Shown here: positions 52,225 through 61,083 of the stretch, piece after piece
Layout of the letters: every line of letters starts with the position of its first letter
Numbering within the stretch: the first letter of the stretch is position 1
Source: CAZFLM01 sp964519955
GTDB taxonomy: Bacteria; Armatimonadota; Chthonomonadetes; Chthonomonadales; CAJBBX01
NCBI GenBank assembly: GCA_964519955.1
Contig: CAZFLM010000028.1
Location: 1-64,000 of the forward strand
Reading direction: 5' to 3'
DNA length: 64,000 bases
Position numbers and translations under genes: made by a program
Notes under the pieces: model-generated
What the model was told of the DNA's origin: nothing
Databases searched by the model: none
The model's input: the letters and a program-made list of their open reading frames with translations, nothing else

Positions 52225-53259
52225 ATGCAGTGTCCCAACTGTGGATATGTGCTGAGCCCGTTCGAGACGGCGTGCCCGAAGTGCGCGCGGCTGGGCACGA
52301 CGCAGCAGGTAGCGTCCGGGGCTGTGGCTCCTGCGGACAAGGCGTGCGAGCGCTGCGGGGCGCTGGCCGTTGCTAGCCAGGCAGCGTGCGGGCGCTGCGG
52401 GCATCCGTCTGCGCCGGCACAAGCTGCGCCTCCTCCTCCGGTCGTCTATCGCGAGGGCGCGCCGCCGCCAGGGGTGTCGCTCCCGCACCCAGGCGCCAGG
52501 TCGCGAGCCCGCATGTTGGCCTTCGCAACTGCGCTGGCCCTGGTGGCGACCGCTGTCGGGGTGTACACTGTCCTCGGCGGCCATCTCGGGGCGGCGCATC
52601 GAGCCGCGGGGCCGGCGCCCACCCTCTCGATGGCTGACGGGGGGCCAGCCCTGACCGGCGTATCGGGCGTTCCGTCGGATCAGATCGACCGGCGGTTGAC
52701 GGAGATGTCAGCGAACACCGGCACCGACCTGGAGATCAGTCTGGCGTGGAACACGCTGACGGATCTGGAACTGGAGGTCCGAGACCCGTCCGGCACGAGG
52801 ATCGACTCGTATCAGTCGCGGACGGCGGATGGCCTCAAGGACGTCGGCGCGAACCCGACGATCCGGTTTGGGAGGGGCGCGGAGGAGAGCCCGCAGAACG
52901 TCATGCCGGTCACGCCGGATACCATCGGCGCGATGAACGCCATGCTGGCGCTCGACGGAGTGAGCGGCGCTGACGGGTCCGCTGAGCCACCGCCCGGAGC
53001 GAAGCGCGTGACCGTGCGGATGCAATACACGCTGACACCGGTGGAGCACGTGTTCTACGAGACGGCTCCGCGCGGCGTCTACACAGTCTACGTTCACTGC
53101 TACTTCTGGCGAGAGGCGACGCGCGACCCGTTGCCCTACACGCTCCAGATTCGGTCGCGGGGACGGGTGTTCCGGACCGTCTCGGGTGTGATCGGGCCGC
53201 GGTGCTTCGTCGCCGATCGGGTCGATCCCACCATCGTCACGCAGTTCGAGGTCCGGTAG
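52225..53259 (+). CDS. Zinc-ribbon / TM / DUF2135-like protein, copy 1
   Basis: This 344-residue protein has two N-terminal zinc ribbons (CPNC 3-6 with CPKC 17-20, CERC 41-44 with CGRC 55-58). A Pro/Ala-rich linker and one transmembrane helix at about 97-117 follow, with no signal peptide. The extracytoplasmic domain has a DUF2135/YfaP-like pattern (LAWNTLTDLELEVRDPSGTR, PRGVYTVYVHCYFWREATRD). The ribbons should lie in the cytoplasm and the beta domain outside, so the protein could link inner and outer events. ATG 52225 has GGGAGA upstream. It is the first of three tandem paralogues and only 31 bp from the next. The biological role is unknown. Confidence 0.75.
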   Translation: MQCPNCGYVLSPFETACPKCARLGTTQQVASGAVAPADKACERCGALAVASQAACGRCGHPSAPAQAAPPPPVVYREGAPPPGVSLPHPGARSRARMLAFATALALVATAVGVYTVLGGHLGAAHRAAGPAPTLSMADGGPALTGVSGVPSDQIDRRLTEMSANTGTDLEISLAWNTLTDLELEVRDPSGTRIDSYQSRTADGLKDVGANPTIRFGRGAEESPQNVMPVTPDTIGAMNAMLALDGVSGADGSAEPPPGAKRVTVRMQYTLTPVEHVFYETAPRGVYTVYVHCYFWREATRDPLPYTLQIRSRGRVFRTVSGVIGPRCFVADRVDPTIVTQFEVR

Positions 53260-53290
53260 GTCGCCGCGACCACGTGTAGGAGATGCCTGG

Positions 53291-54307
53291 ATGCAGTGTC
53301 CCAACTGTGGCTATGTGATGGGCCCGTTTGAGGCGTCGTGCCCCAAGTGCGCTCGTCTGGGCACCACGCAGCAGGTAGCGTCCGGGGCAGTGGCCCCTGC
53401 GTACCGGGCGTGCGAGCGGTGCGGGGCGCTGGCCGTGCTGAGCCAGGCGGCCTGCGGGCGCTGCGGGCATCCGTTCGCCGCGGCGTATGCGGCGCCGGCT
53501 CCGCAGCAGGCCGCTCCTTTCGCGCCGCCGGCGTTCGCGGCGCCCGGGGCGTCCTCGCGCCGTCGGACATGGGCGATCGTCGGCGCGCTGCTGCTCCTCG
53601 CCATCGGTGCGGGGGTGGCGACGGTGGGCGGCCGTTCTGGCGGCGCGGGCGTACAGGGCGCCTCCGGTCCGCGCCTCGTGATGTCCGGCGGCAGCGGCGG
53701 CGCGAACCTCACCGGTGCGTCTGCCATTGCGAGCGACCAGATAGACAAGCGCCTGACTGAAGCGTCGGCGCAGTCTGGTGGCGATGTGGAGGTGAGCCTG
53801 GCCTGGAACGGGCTGAGCGATCTGGACCTGGCGGTACGAGAGCCCTCGCAGGCGCTGGTCGACGGGTTCTATCCGCGATCACCGGACGGCGAACTGGATG
53901 TGGACGCCAATCCGACCGCTCTCGTCCACCAGACCGAGGATCCGACGCCCACAGACGTGATGCCGATGACGGAGCGCGACATTGACAGCATGAACCGGCT
54001 CTCTTCTCTCGAGAGGATGATCGCCGGCGACCGCGCCGTTGACTCGCGCGGACGCTCCCGCGCCCGGCCCGAGTACACGATGACGCCGGTGGAGCACATC
54101 TACTTCTCGAACGCGCCGCGGGGTGTCTACACGGTCTACGCGCGCTGCTATTGGTGGCGGGAGAGCACCAGTCAGCCCGTGCCGTTTACCATCCAGATAC
54201 GTTCGCGCGGTAAGGTCTTTAGGGAGGTCTCCGGAGTGATCGGTCCGCTGAACTACGTTGCCAACCGTGTGAGACCCACCATCGTCTGTCAGTTCGAGGT
54301 GCGCTGA
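53291..54307 (+). CDS. Zinc-ribbon / TM / DUF2135-like protein, copy 2
   Basis: This 338-residue paralogue of the preceding gene has ribbon cysteines at 3, 6, 17, 20, 41, 44, 55 and 58, a TM helix at about 94-113, and a DUF2135-like domain (LAWNGLSDLDLAVREPSQ, GELDVDANPT, PVEHIYFSNAPRGVYTVYAR). The first 61 residues are almost identical to copy 1 (only a few differences), and so is the DNA, while the outer domain is much more diverged. That points to recent gene conversion or strong constraint on the ribbon part. AGGAGA precedes the ATG. It probably forms an operon with copy 1. Function is unknown. Confidence 0.75.
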   Translation: MQCPNCGYVMGPFEASCPKCARLGTTQQVASGAVAPAYRACERCGALAVLSQAACGRCGHPFAAAYAAPAPQQAAPFAPPAFAAPGASSRRRTWAIVGALLLLAIGAGVATVGGRSGGAGVQGASGPRLVMSGGSGGANLTGASAIASDQIDKRLTEASAQSGGDVEVSLAWNGLSDLDLAVREPSQALVDGFYPRSPDGELDVDANPTALVHQTEDPTPTDVMPMTERDIDSMNRLSSLERMIAGDRAVDSRGRSRARPEYTMTPVEHIYFSNAPRGVYTVYARCYWWRESTSQPVPFTIQIRSRGKVFREVSGVIGPLNYVANRVRPTIVCQFEVR

Positions 54308-54477
54308 GCCGCTGCGGCGCGAAGGGGCACGCCCGGCCGGCCTGGGCGGAGATGATCCTAACATTGCCCAAATCGATGCTATCGTTTGTCGCCCCTGTGG
54401 CGTCTATAGGGTAGGAGTATGAGTGCGCCGCGCGGATGGCTTGGCCGCGCGGCCGGTCGGAGCTGTCGGAGGTAGCC

Positions 54478-55551
54478 ATGGAGTGCACGTATTGCGGAAG
54501 CCGCCTGGGTCCGCGGCAGGGAGCATGCCCTTCGTGCGGGCGTGCGGCGCCGCGCCATGAGAACGGCGTCGCGTCCTTGGGGACGCACTTGAACGGGCAT
54601 CCTGCTCGCAAGGTGTGCGCACGCTGCGGGCACACCGCGTCGTTGCACCAGTCGACCTGCAGCCGGTGCTTCCATCCACTCGCTCACGTCGTCGGCATGC
54701 AGTACTCGGCCGACGCCTTGTCTACGCGCGCAGTCCACGTCGCCGGAGGGCTAGCGGCGTCGCGGCCGGCGATCGAGAACGCCGAGAGCCGATCGGGTCC
54801 GCTGTCGCGGCGCAAAGCGACGGCCATTGCGCTGCTGTTGGTGCTGGCGGCCCTGGGCGTCGGGGCGCTCAGCATGGGCAACGGGTTCGGGCTGCTCGGG
54901 CGGCGCGAGGTGGCGGTCCGGATACTGACGGTCGGCCGAGCCGGGATGCACATGAACGCGGTGGGCGCGCCTGCCATTGCGCCCGCCCAGGTGAACCAGC
55001 GCCTGCTGGGCGCCGATGCGCGCACCGATGCCGACCTCGATGTCTCGATGGCGTGGAACTCCTTGAGCGATCTGGACCTGCAGGTGCGCGACCCGTCCGG
55101 GGAGATGATCTACGCGTGGCACCCGCGGTCCAAGTCCGGGGGCCAGATGGATGTGGACGCCAACCCGACCGTGTCGATGAGGAACGGGGTGCTGGTGAGC
55201 GATCCGACACCGGCGGACGTGCTGCCCCTAACCGAGACCATCGTGTCGAACGGGGGCTTCTACCCGCTGGGTGAGCGCAAGCACGCCTTCCGCGACAACG
55301 AGGCGGTGCGTTCGCTCTACTCGCATAGCCCCGTGGAGCATATCTACTTCAGCAACGTGCCGCGGGGCGTCTACACGGTCTACGCCCACTGCTATCTGTG
55401 GCGCGAGGCGGACAAGACGCTACTGCCCTTCACGATCCAACTGCGCTCGCGCGACGGGTCGCTGAAGGAGCTGTCCGGCCGGATGCCGCCATTCGACTAC
55501 GTGACCCACCGCACGACGCCCGTCGAGGTCTGCAGGTTCGTGGTGGACTAG
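54478..55551 (+). CDS. Zinc-ribbon / TM / DUF2135-like protein, copy 3
   Basis: This 357-residue third paralogue is the most diverged. Its ribbon cysteines are at 3, 6, 17, 20, 47, 50, 61 and 64, the TM helix is at about 113-133, and the outer domain keeps the family core (MAWNSLSDLDLQVRDPSGEM, GGQMDVDANPT, VEHIYFSNVPRGVYTVYAHC). GGAGG lies 5 nt before ATG 54478. It is 170 bp after copy 2, so it may have its own promoter. A hairpin terminator follows the stop. The DUF2135 pattern suggests a glycan- or protein-binding domain on the outer side. No enzymatic residues are visible. Confidence 0.75.
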   Translation: MECTYCGSRLGPRQGACPSCGRAAPRHENGVASLGTHLNGHPARKVCARCGHTASLHQSTCSRCFHPLAHVVGMQYSADALSTRAVHVAGGLAASRPAIENAESRSGPLSRRKATAIALLLVLAALGVGALSMGNGFGLLGRREVAVRILTVGRAGMHMNAVGAPAIAPAQVNQRLLGADARTDADLDVSMAWNSLSDLDLQVRDPSGEMIYAWHPRSKSGGQMDVDANPTVSMRNGVLVSDPTPADVLPLTETIVSNGGFYPLGERKHAFRDNEAVRSLYSHSPVEHIYFSNVPRGVYTVYAHCYLWREADKTLLPFTIQLRSRDGSLKELSGRMPPFDYVTHRTTPVEVCRFVVD

Positions 55552-55578
55552 CGCGGCGTCGCATACGCGATGCGTCTG

Positions 55579-55609
55579 AGCGGCTCGGGCTTCGGCCCGG
55601 GCCGCTTTG
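55579..55609 (+). terminator. Intrinsic terminator after the zinc-ribbon trio
   Basis: AGCGGCTCGGGC (55579-55590), a TTCG tetraloop and GCCCGGGCCGCT (55595-55606) make a 12-bp stem with one G-T pair, followed by TT. The T run is short, but position and loop fit a terminator for the third paralogue. Confidence 0.7.
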
Positions 55610-55713
55610 ACATGTCCGGGGCAGGTCTGACGGGCCCGGATGCGGAACATGCACCTGCGCGCACCGGACGTCTCGCGGGCGCGGCGGACTTCTGGAGGCG
55701 GACGGCTTAGGAC

Positions 55714-56706
55714 ATGAGGATCGGCGAGGAGGCGGCGGCAGCGCCGCGCAAGCGGGCTATCGGCCGCGAACTGGGCGTCTACGGCGTACTGGTCATTCTC
55801 TACGTCGCCCTGGCGATGTGGGAGCCCTCCTTCCGCGGCTGGGTGAACCTGCGCAACGTGCTCACTCAGATCTCCATGGTCGCCATCGTGGCGGTCGGCA
55901 TGACGGCGGTCATCATCACCGGCGGCATCGACCTGTCCGTCGGCTCCATCGCGGCGGTCTCGGCCTGCCTCAGCGGCGTGCTGATGGTGCGGCACGGATG
56001 GCCGGGGTTCGCGGGCGTGCTCGTGGTGCTCGCTCTGGGCGCCCTCCTCGGGCTGTTCAACGGACTCTCCATCACGAAGGTCGGCCTGCCGCCGTTCATC
56101 GCGACGCTCGCGGTGATGGTCATGGCGCGCGGGCTCGCGTTCGTGATCAGCGGGGGCGGCGCGATCTACGGCATCCCGGATGCGTTCCTTTGGCCGGGCT
56201 CCGGCAACCTGCTGCAGCATGTACCCCTGGTCGAGAAGCTGCCGGCGATGATCGTGCTGATGGCGGTGCTCTTCATCGCGTGCCACATCGTGCTGGTGCG
56301 CACGCGGCTGGGGCGTTACGTCTACGCGGTGGGGGCGAACGAAGAGGCCACGCGGCTGTCGGGCGTGTCGGTCGTGTGGGTGAAGACGGCGTGCTACGCG
56401 CTGGCGGGGCTGCTCTCGGGTCTGGCCGGCATGCTCTACACGGGCTACGTGGGCGCGGCCGAGCCGACGATCGGCGACGGGCTGGAGCTGGATGTCATCG
56501 CGGCGGTGGTGATCGGCGGCACGAGCCTGAGCGGCGGCCAGGGCAACCTGCCGGGCACGTTCGCCGGCGCGCTGCTGATCGGGCTGGTGCGCAACGGGCT
56601 GAACTTGATGCAGGTGGACTCGAACTACCAGAAGGTGGCGGTCGGAGCGATCATCTACGCAGCGGTGATGATCGACATGTGGCAGAAGAAACGGAGGCGT
56701 GTGTGA
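55714..56706 (+). CDS. RbsC-like sugar ABC transporter permease
   Basis: This 330-residue integral membrane protein belongs to the ribose/xylose/galactose permease family (BPD_transp_2). It has about eight to ten helices, the family stretch GGIDLSVGSIAAVSAC near residues 70-85, and DVIAAVVIGGTSLSGGQGN, which contacts the ATPase. It pairs with the binding-protein gene that overlaps its stop codon (TGATG). The ATPase (RbsA type), normally in the same operon, is absent from the window on either side. It must be supplied from elsewhere, or the operon has been rearranged. The ribosome-binding site is weak (AGGA). Confidence 0.9.
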   Translation: MRIGEEAAAAPRKRAIGRELGVYGVLVILYVALAMWEPSFRGWVNLRNVLTQISMVAIVAVGMTAVIITGGIDLSVGSIAAVSACLSGVLMVRHGWPGFAGVLVVLALGALLGLFNGLSITKVGLPPFIATLAVMVMARGLAFVISGGGAIYGIPDAFLWPGSGNLLQHVPLVEKLPAMIVLMAVLFIACHIVLVRTRLGRYVYAVGANEEATRLSGVSVVWVKTACYALAGLLSGLAGMLYTGYVGAAEPTIGDGLELDVIAAVVIGGTSLSGGQGNLPGTFAGALLIGLVRNGLNLMQVDSNYQKVAVGAIIYAAVMIDMWQKKRRRV

Positions 56707-57710
56707 TGAAGCGCAGCGCTTTGGTTGTGGTGGCCGCGATCGGTGCGGCTCTGTTGGCGGCAGGGTGCGGGCCCAGCTCGGACAAGAAGGACGAGGCGGT
56801 CGGGGCGCCTCCGACTCCGGGCGCGTCGGCCAAGCCTGCCGGCGGCGATGTCTCCATCGTGGTCATCTCCCCCGCGCTCACCAGCGTGTTCCACCAGGAG
56901 CTCGTGAAGGGGGCCGACGAGGCGTCGAAGGCGCGCGGCTGGCAGTACAGCCACCTGGAGCCGGACAAGGAGACGAACTCCGCGGACCAGGTCGCCAAGG
57001 TGCAGGACTCGATCCAGGGGGGCGTCAAGGCGATCAGCATCTGCTCGGTCAACGACGAGGCGCTCGTGCAGGCGGTGAAGAAGGCCAACGACGCCAAGGT
57101 GCCCATCTTTGTGCACAACTCGATCACCCCGGTGCCCGGCGGCACGGTGGAGGCCTACATCGGCTACGACGAGCAGGAGGGCGGCAAGAAGTGCGGCGAG
57201 AAGGCTGTCGAGCTGCTGAAGGCCAAGTACGGCGGCGTGGCAAAGGGGAAGATCGCAATCCTCGATGGCACCACGAGCGTCCACACTCAGCAGCGCGCGG
57301 GCGGCTTCAAGGAGGCGCTGAAGGGCACGCAGATCACCGTGGTGGCCGAGCAGTCGGCGAACTGGCTGCGGAAGGAAGGCGCGGACCGCACCTCCGAGTT
57401 CCTGCAGAAGTACCCGGACCTCGACCTGGTGTTCGGCTGCTCCGACGCGATGGCTCAGGGCGCGGCGCAGGCGGCCAAGCAGGCGGGCAAGGCCATCTAC
57501 ACGATCGGCCTCGACGGCAACCCCGACGCTCTGGCGGACGTGAAGGCGGGCAAGCTGACGGCGACGCTGGTGGTCTACCCGAAGGACATGGGCAAGAAGG
57601 TCGTGGAGTCCATCGAGAAGAAGCTGAAGGGCGAGAATGTCGGCCCGATCGTCAAGACCGACACCATCGTGGTGGACAAGGCGAACGTGGACCGGTTCAT
57701 CGGGAAGTAG
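56706..57710 (+). CDS. Sugar-binding lipoprotein of the ABC transporter (RbsB-like)
   Basis: This 334-residue substrate-binding protein has a lipoprotein signal (MKRSALVVVAAIGAALLAAG, lipobox AAGC, Cys20) and an acidic linker. A type I periplasmic-binding fold of the ribose-binding class follows (VVISPALTSVFHQELVKGAD, YIGYDEQEGGKKCGEKAVEL, VFGCSDAMAQGAAQAAKQAG, IYTIGLDGNPDALADVKAGK). ATG 56706 overlaps the permease stop by one base and has GGAGG upstream, so the two genes are translationally coupled. It should deliver a pentose, hexose or related sugar to the RbsC-like permease. The glycyl radical enzyme gene 290 bp downstream may act on the imported compound. Confidence 0.9.
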   Translation: MKRSALVVVAAIGAALLAAGCGPSSDKKDEAVGAPPTPGASAKPAGGDVSIVVISPALTSVFHQELVKGADEASKARGWQYSHLEPDKETNSADQVAKVQDSIQGGVKAISICSVNDEALVQAVKKANDAKVPIFVHNSITPVPGGTVEAYIGYDEQEGGKKCGEKAVELLKAKYGGVAKGKIAILDGTTSVHTQQRAGGFKEALKGTQITVVAEQSANWLRKEGADRTSEFLQKYPDLDLVFGCSDAMAQGAAQAAKQAGKAIYTIGLDGNPDALADVKAGKLTATLVVYPKDMGKKVVESIEKKLKGENVGPIVKTDTIVVDKANVDRFIGK

Positions 57711-57735
57711 GACGACCCACCCCGACCTTCGGCCA

Positions 57736-57866
57736 CCCCTCCCGAGTCGGGAGGGGACCTAGCGGCGACGTGTGCCATGGCGGCGGTTGCGCGGGGCGGC
57801 GGGTGTGGGGGCCGGCGGTTGAAACCGCGCCTTGCGGACGGCACGAAGCCCGCCTGCGCGGGCTGG
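57736..57866 (+). repeat. Hairpin after the transporter genes and two-stem repeat
   Basis: CCCCTCCC/GGGAGGGG at 57736-57756 is a strong hairpin just after the binding-protein stop, a possible terminator without a T run. At 57811-57866 lies a two-hairpin version of the repeat found at 21837. GCGGTT/AACCGC (57815-57828) and AGCCCGC/GCGGGCT (57847-57864) are separated by a similar linker (GCGCCTTGCGGACGGCACGA against GCGCTGCGGATGGGCGA). Paired bases differ from the other copies but complementarity is kept. Confidence 0.75.
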
Positions 57867-58003
57867 TCGATGCGAGCGTCTGTGCCGATGATGTCGTTGT
57901 GAGCAGGTCGTGAACCAGCCGATCCGGCTCTCAGCCGGGTCGGCTGGGGGCATTGTGGGTTGTTGGGCGGCGACCCAGTGAGGGCGCCGCGAGGAGCGTT
58001 TCC

Positions 58004-60304
58004 ATGGTCTGTGCGTCTGCCACCTATCGTCCATCCGACCGCATCGCCGCCCTGCGGGAGCGCGCCATGGCGCGGCCGGCCGAACTGATGTTCGGGGCGA
58101 GGCGCGAGTACCACTACGTCGAGGGGTGGATGCGCGCCGAGGGGCAGCCCCTGCCGATGCGCAACGCGGAGGCGCTGGCGAACGTCATCGAGCGGATGCC
58201 GGTCGTGCTGCACCCCGGCGAGCTGCTGGTCGGCGAGCACGGCAACGACTGGGACCTCTCCAACTTCCGGCCGCTTGCTGGGGACGGCTACGCCGACCGC
58301 GTGCGCGCGAGCTGCCTCTCCGACGAGGAGAAGGAGCAGCTTGTCGAGTGGGCCGCGCGGCGTCCGTTCGAGTGGCAGCGCCTGTCGCCGGTCGCGCCGG
58401 CGCCGGAGGAACTGCGCCTGGCTCAGGAGCGCGGCGTGGTGGCGGTGTGGGGCACCGACCTGAACCACAGCATCCGCGGGTACGAGAAGGTGCTGCGGCT
58501 GGGGTTCGAGGGGCTGGCGGCTGAGGTGCAGACCGCGCTGGACACGCTGCCGATCGCCGAGCCGGACGCGGCGGCGCGGCGGGCGACGCTGCTCGGGCTG
58601 CGGCGGGTGTGCGAGGCGGCGGCGACGCTCGGGCGGCGGCATGCGGCGGCGGCGCGGGCGCGTGCCGAGGCGGCGGACGGAGCGGAGCGTGACGAGTGGC
58701 TGGCGGTGGCGGAGGCGTGCGAGCAGGCGCCCGCGGGACCGGCGCGCACATTCCGCGAGGCGCTGCAGGCGCTCTGGTTCGCCCACATGATCACCGTGTG
58801 GGAGGACGGCGTCAACGCGAACGGTATCGGGCGCATTGACCAGTTCCTCTGGCCCTACCTGGAGCGCGATCTGGCGCAGGGCGTGCTGACGCAGGACGAG
58901 GCTGCCGAGCTGTTGGCGGCGCTGTGGGTGAAACTGTACCAACCCTACGACGTCCAACAGATGATGGTTGGCGGGCAGACGCCGGACGGGCGCGACGCAG
59001 TGAACCCGCTGAGTTACCTCGTGCTGGACGTGACCGAGGGGCTTAAGTTCGTACGCTGCCTCTCGGCCCGGCTGCACAACGGGAGCCCGCGCGAGTTCGT
59101 CTCGCGGTGCGTTGACCTGGTGGCGCGCGGCGGCGGCATCCCGTTCTTCTTCAACGACGAGGCGCTGGTGCCGGCCATCGCGGCGCAGGGCATCCCGGTG
59201 GAGGAGGCGCGCGGCTACGCGGCCATCGGATGCATCGAGATCACCATCCCGGGCAAGGCCAGCCCGCACGCGGTGAGCAACTGGATCAACGTCGCCAAGT
59301 GCCTGGAGTTGGCGCTGAACGACGGGAAGGACCTGCTGACGGGGCAGCAGCTCGGGCCGAAGACGGGTACGCTCGCCGAGTTCGAGAGCATGGACGCGGT
59401 GCGCCGGGCCTACGAGGCGCAGGTGCGCACCTTCGCCGACTGGGCGGTCTACGGCTCGAACGCGGCCGAGGTCGACCACAAGTCGCGCTACCGGCTGCCG
59501 TACCTCTCGCTGCTGACGGACGACTGCGTGGCGCGCGGGATGGACATCATCGAGGGCGGCGCGCGCTTCAACTACCACTCGAGCGCGGCGATGGGCGTGC
59601 CGAACGTGGCCGACTGCCTGGCTGCCATCGACGCCGCCGTGTTCCGGGACCGGGCCGTGACGGGCGCCGAACTGCTGGAGGCGCTGCGGACCGACTTCGC
59701 CGGCAACGAGCCGCTGCGGCTGCGGCTGCGCAACAAGGTGCCCAAGTACGGCAACGACGACCCGCTGCCGGACGGCTACGCGGCGGACGCGGCGCGCCAC
59801 TACTGCGAGACGCTGGGACAGTACCGCGCGCCGGCGGGCGGCAGGTTCCACGTGCACTTCTTCACGTTCACGCTCATGCTGCCGTACGGCCGGCTGACGG
59901 GGGCTTCCGCGGACGGGCGGCACGCGGGCGAGCCGCTGGCGTACAGCCTGTCGCCGGTGCAGGGGCGCGATCGGGAGGGGCTGACCGCGGTAGTTAACTC
60001 GCTCTCGCGCATTCCGCACCACCTGGCCGCCGCGAGCAGTTCCGCCATCCTGGAGGCGGACCCGGTGCTGCTGGAGGGCGCGGGCAAGGAGGCGTTCGTC
60101 GACTTGCTGATCGCGGCCATCCGGCAGGGGGTGGGGCAGCTCCAGTTCAACGTGGTGAGCGAGGAGATGCTGCGCGCGGCGCAGGAGGACCCGGAGCGCT
60201 ACCGGAGTTTGTGCGTGCGCGTGTCGGGCTTCAGCCAGCAGTTCTGCCTGCTGGACCGGGAGATGCAGAACCACATCATCTCGCGCGTGAAGCACCGGCG
60301 GTAG
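58004..60304 (+). CDS. Second glycyl radical enzyme (PFL-like family), unassigned
   Basis: This 766-residue glycyl radical enzyme has AIGCIEIT carrying thiyl Cys410 with Glu412 two residues later, and RVSGFSQQF carrying radical Gly742. Cys-x-Glu again places it in the dehydratase/lyase branch. It is only distantly similar to the enzyme at 43447 and is not a recent duplicate. Family stretches include PFEWQRLSPV, HMITVWEDGVNANGIGRIDQ, FLWPYLERDL and DIIEGGARFNYHSSAAMGVP. ATG 58004 has GAGGAG 7 nt upstream. It follows the sugar transporter genes, and no activase is nearby. Substrate unknown. Confidence 0.88.
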   Translation: MVCASATYRPSDRIAALRERAMARPAELMFGARREYHYVEGWMRAEGQPLPMRNAEALANVIERMPVVLHPGELLVGEHGNDWDLSNFRPLAGDGYADRVRASCLSDEEKEQLVEWAARRPFEWQRLSPVAPAPEELRLAQERGVVAVWGTDLNHSIRGYEKVLRLGFEGLAAEVQTALDTLPIAEPDAAARRATLLGLRRVCEAAATLGRRHAAAARARAEAADGAERDEWLAVAEACEQAPAGPARTFREALQALWFAHMITVWEDGVNANGIGRIDQFLWPYLERDLAQGVLTQDEAAELLAALWVKLYQPYDVQQMMVGGQTPDGRDAVNPLSYLVLDVTEGLKFVRCLSARLHNGSPREFVSRCVDLVARGGGIPFFFNDEALVPAIAAQGIPVEEARGYAAIGCIEITIPGKASPHAVSNWINVAKCLELALNDGKDLLTGQQLGPKTGTLAEFESMDAVRRAYEAQVRTFADWAVYGSNAAEVDHKSRYRLPYLSLLTDDCVARGMDIIEGGARFNYHSSAAMGVPNVADCLAAIDAAVFRDRAVTGAELLEALRTDFAGNEPLRLRLRNKVPKYGNDDPLPDGYAADAARHYCETLGQYRAPAGGRFHVHFFTFTLMLPYGRLTGASADGRHAGEPLAYSLSPVQGRDREGLTAVVNSLSRIPHHLAAASSSAILEADPVLLEGAGKEAFVDLLIAAIRQGVGQLQFNVVSEEMLRAAQEDPERYRSLCVRVSGFSQQFCLLDREMQNHIISRVKHRR

Positions 60305-60350
60305 GGGAAGCGCCGGCCAGCCGTGACAACCAATCTACGGGGGAACCACG

Positions 60351-60914
60351 ATGTTGCCTAAGGAGTTGGAGGAGCAGGTCTACGCGGAGCTGGATGAGGG
60401 CGAGGCGATTCGCTGGATCGAGCAGCCCGAACCGGCCGCGCGCGCTGCTTCGTCGCTTGTTCCCGCTCTGTTCGCCATTCCCTTCACGGCAGTAGCGATC
60501 TACATGGCCACGACCGTGCTGAACTTCGGCGGCGGATCGATGGGGCCGCCGCCGATCTTTCTACTCGTCATAGGCCTGTTCGTCCTGGTCGGCATCGCGA
60601 TGCTCCTCTCGCCGCTCTGGGCGTACCAGAAGGCGACTGGCACGATCTACGTCGTCACGAACCGGCGAGCGATCATCATCGACGGAGGTCTCTCGCGGTC
60701 GGTAGAGAGCTTCCTGCCGCACCAACTCGACGAGCTGCGGCGCGTGGACCGCGCGGATGGCTACGGTGACCTGGTGTTCGATCGGCGTCTGGTTCGGAGC
60801 GATGAGCATGGGCACCACTATCGCGACGTCGGGTTCCTCGGCGTCAGCGATGCGCGGGCGGCGGAGCGGATGATCCGCGAGTTGGTGCAGGAGGCCGCTG
60901 GCGTGTTGAGGTAG
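60351..60914 (+). CDS. Membrane protein with bacterial PH-like domain
   Basis: This 187-residue protein begins with a short acidic helix. Two transmembrane helices follow (about 33-56 and 66-86) and then a PH-like domain (GTIYVVTNRRAIIID, SFLPHQLDELRRVDRADGYG, DLVFDRR). Small bacterial PH-domain membrane proteins of this layout are common and largely unexplained; some work in envelope stress or secretion. GGGGGAA precedes the ATG. The gene is 46 bp after the glycyl radical enzyme and may be read through from it, but no functional link is obvious. Confidence 0.75.
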   Translation: MLPKELEEQVYAELDEGEAIRWIEQPEPAARAASSLVPALFAIPFTAVAIYMATTVLNFGGGSMGPPPIFLLVIGLFVLVGIAMLLSPLWAYQKATGTIYVVTNRRAIIIDGGLSRSVESFLPHQLDELRRVDRADGYGDLVFDRRLVRSDEHGHHYRDVGFLGVSDARAAERMIRELVQEAAGVLR

Positions 60915-61006
60915 GGACCCGGCCAGAGGCGCACGCGGGTATGGCACTGCGGGCCGGTCGCTGGGCGCGCCGCACGGGCGACGGATCCGGGACCGGGCCA
61001 TGATGC

Positions 61007-61045
61007 AAAAGAGGGCGGCTCTTCCACCTGTGGGGGCCGCCCTCT
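61007..61045 (-). terminator. Intrinsic terminator of the hemolysin III gene
   Basis: The stem AGAGGGCGGC/GCCGCCCTCT (61010-61019 and 61036-61045) is followed on the minus strand by TTTT (61009-61006). It lies about 38 bp after the stop codon of the hemolysin III family gene. Confidence 0.8.
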
Positions 61046-61083
61046 CTGTGCTGGTCGATCCTGGGTGTCGGTCTGCTCGCGTC

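Noticed and set aside
57575..60295. Long - strand frame over the second glycyl radical enzyme
   Set aside because: It is the antisense shadow of a gene with both radical-enzyme motifs.
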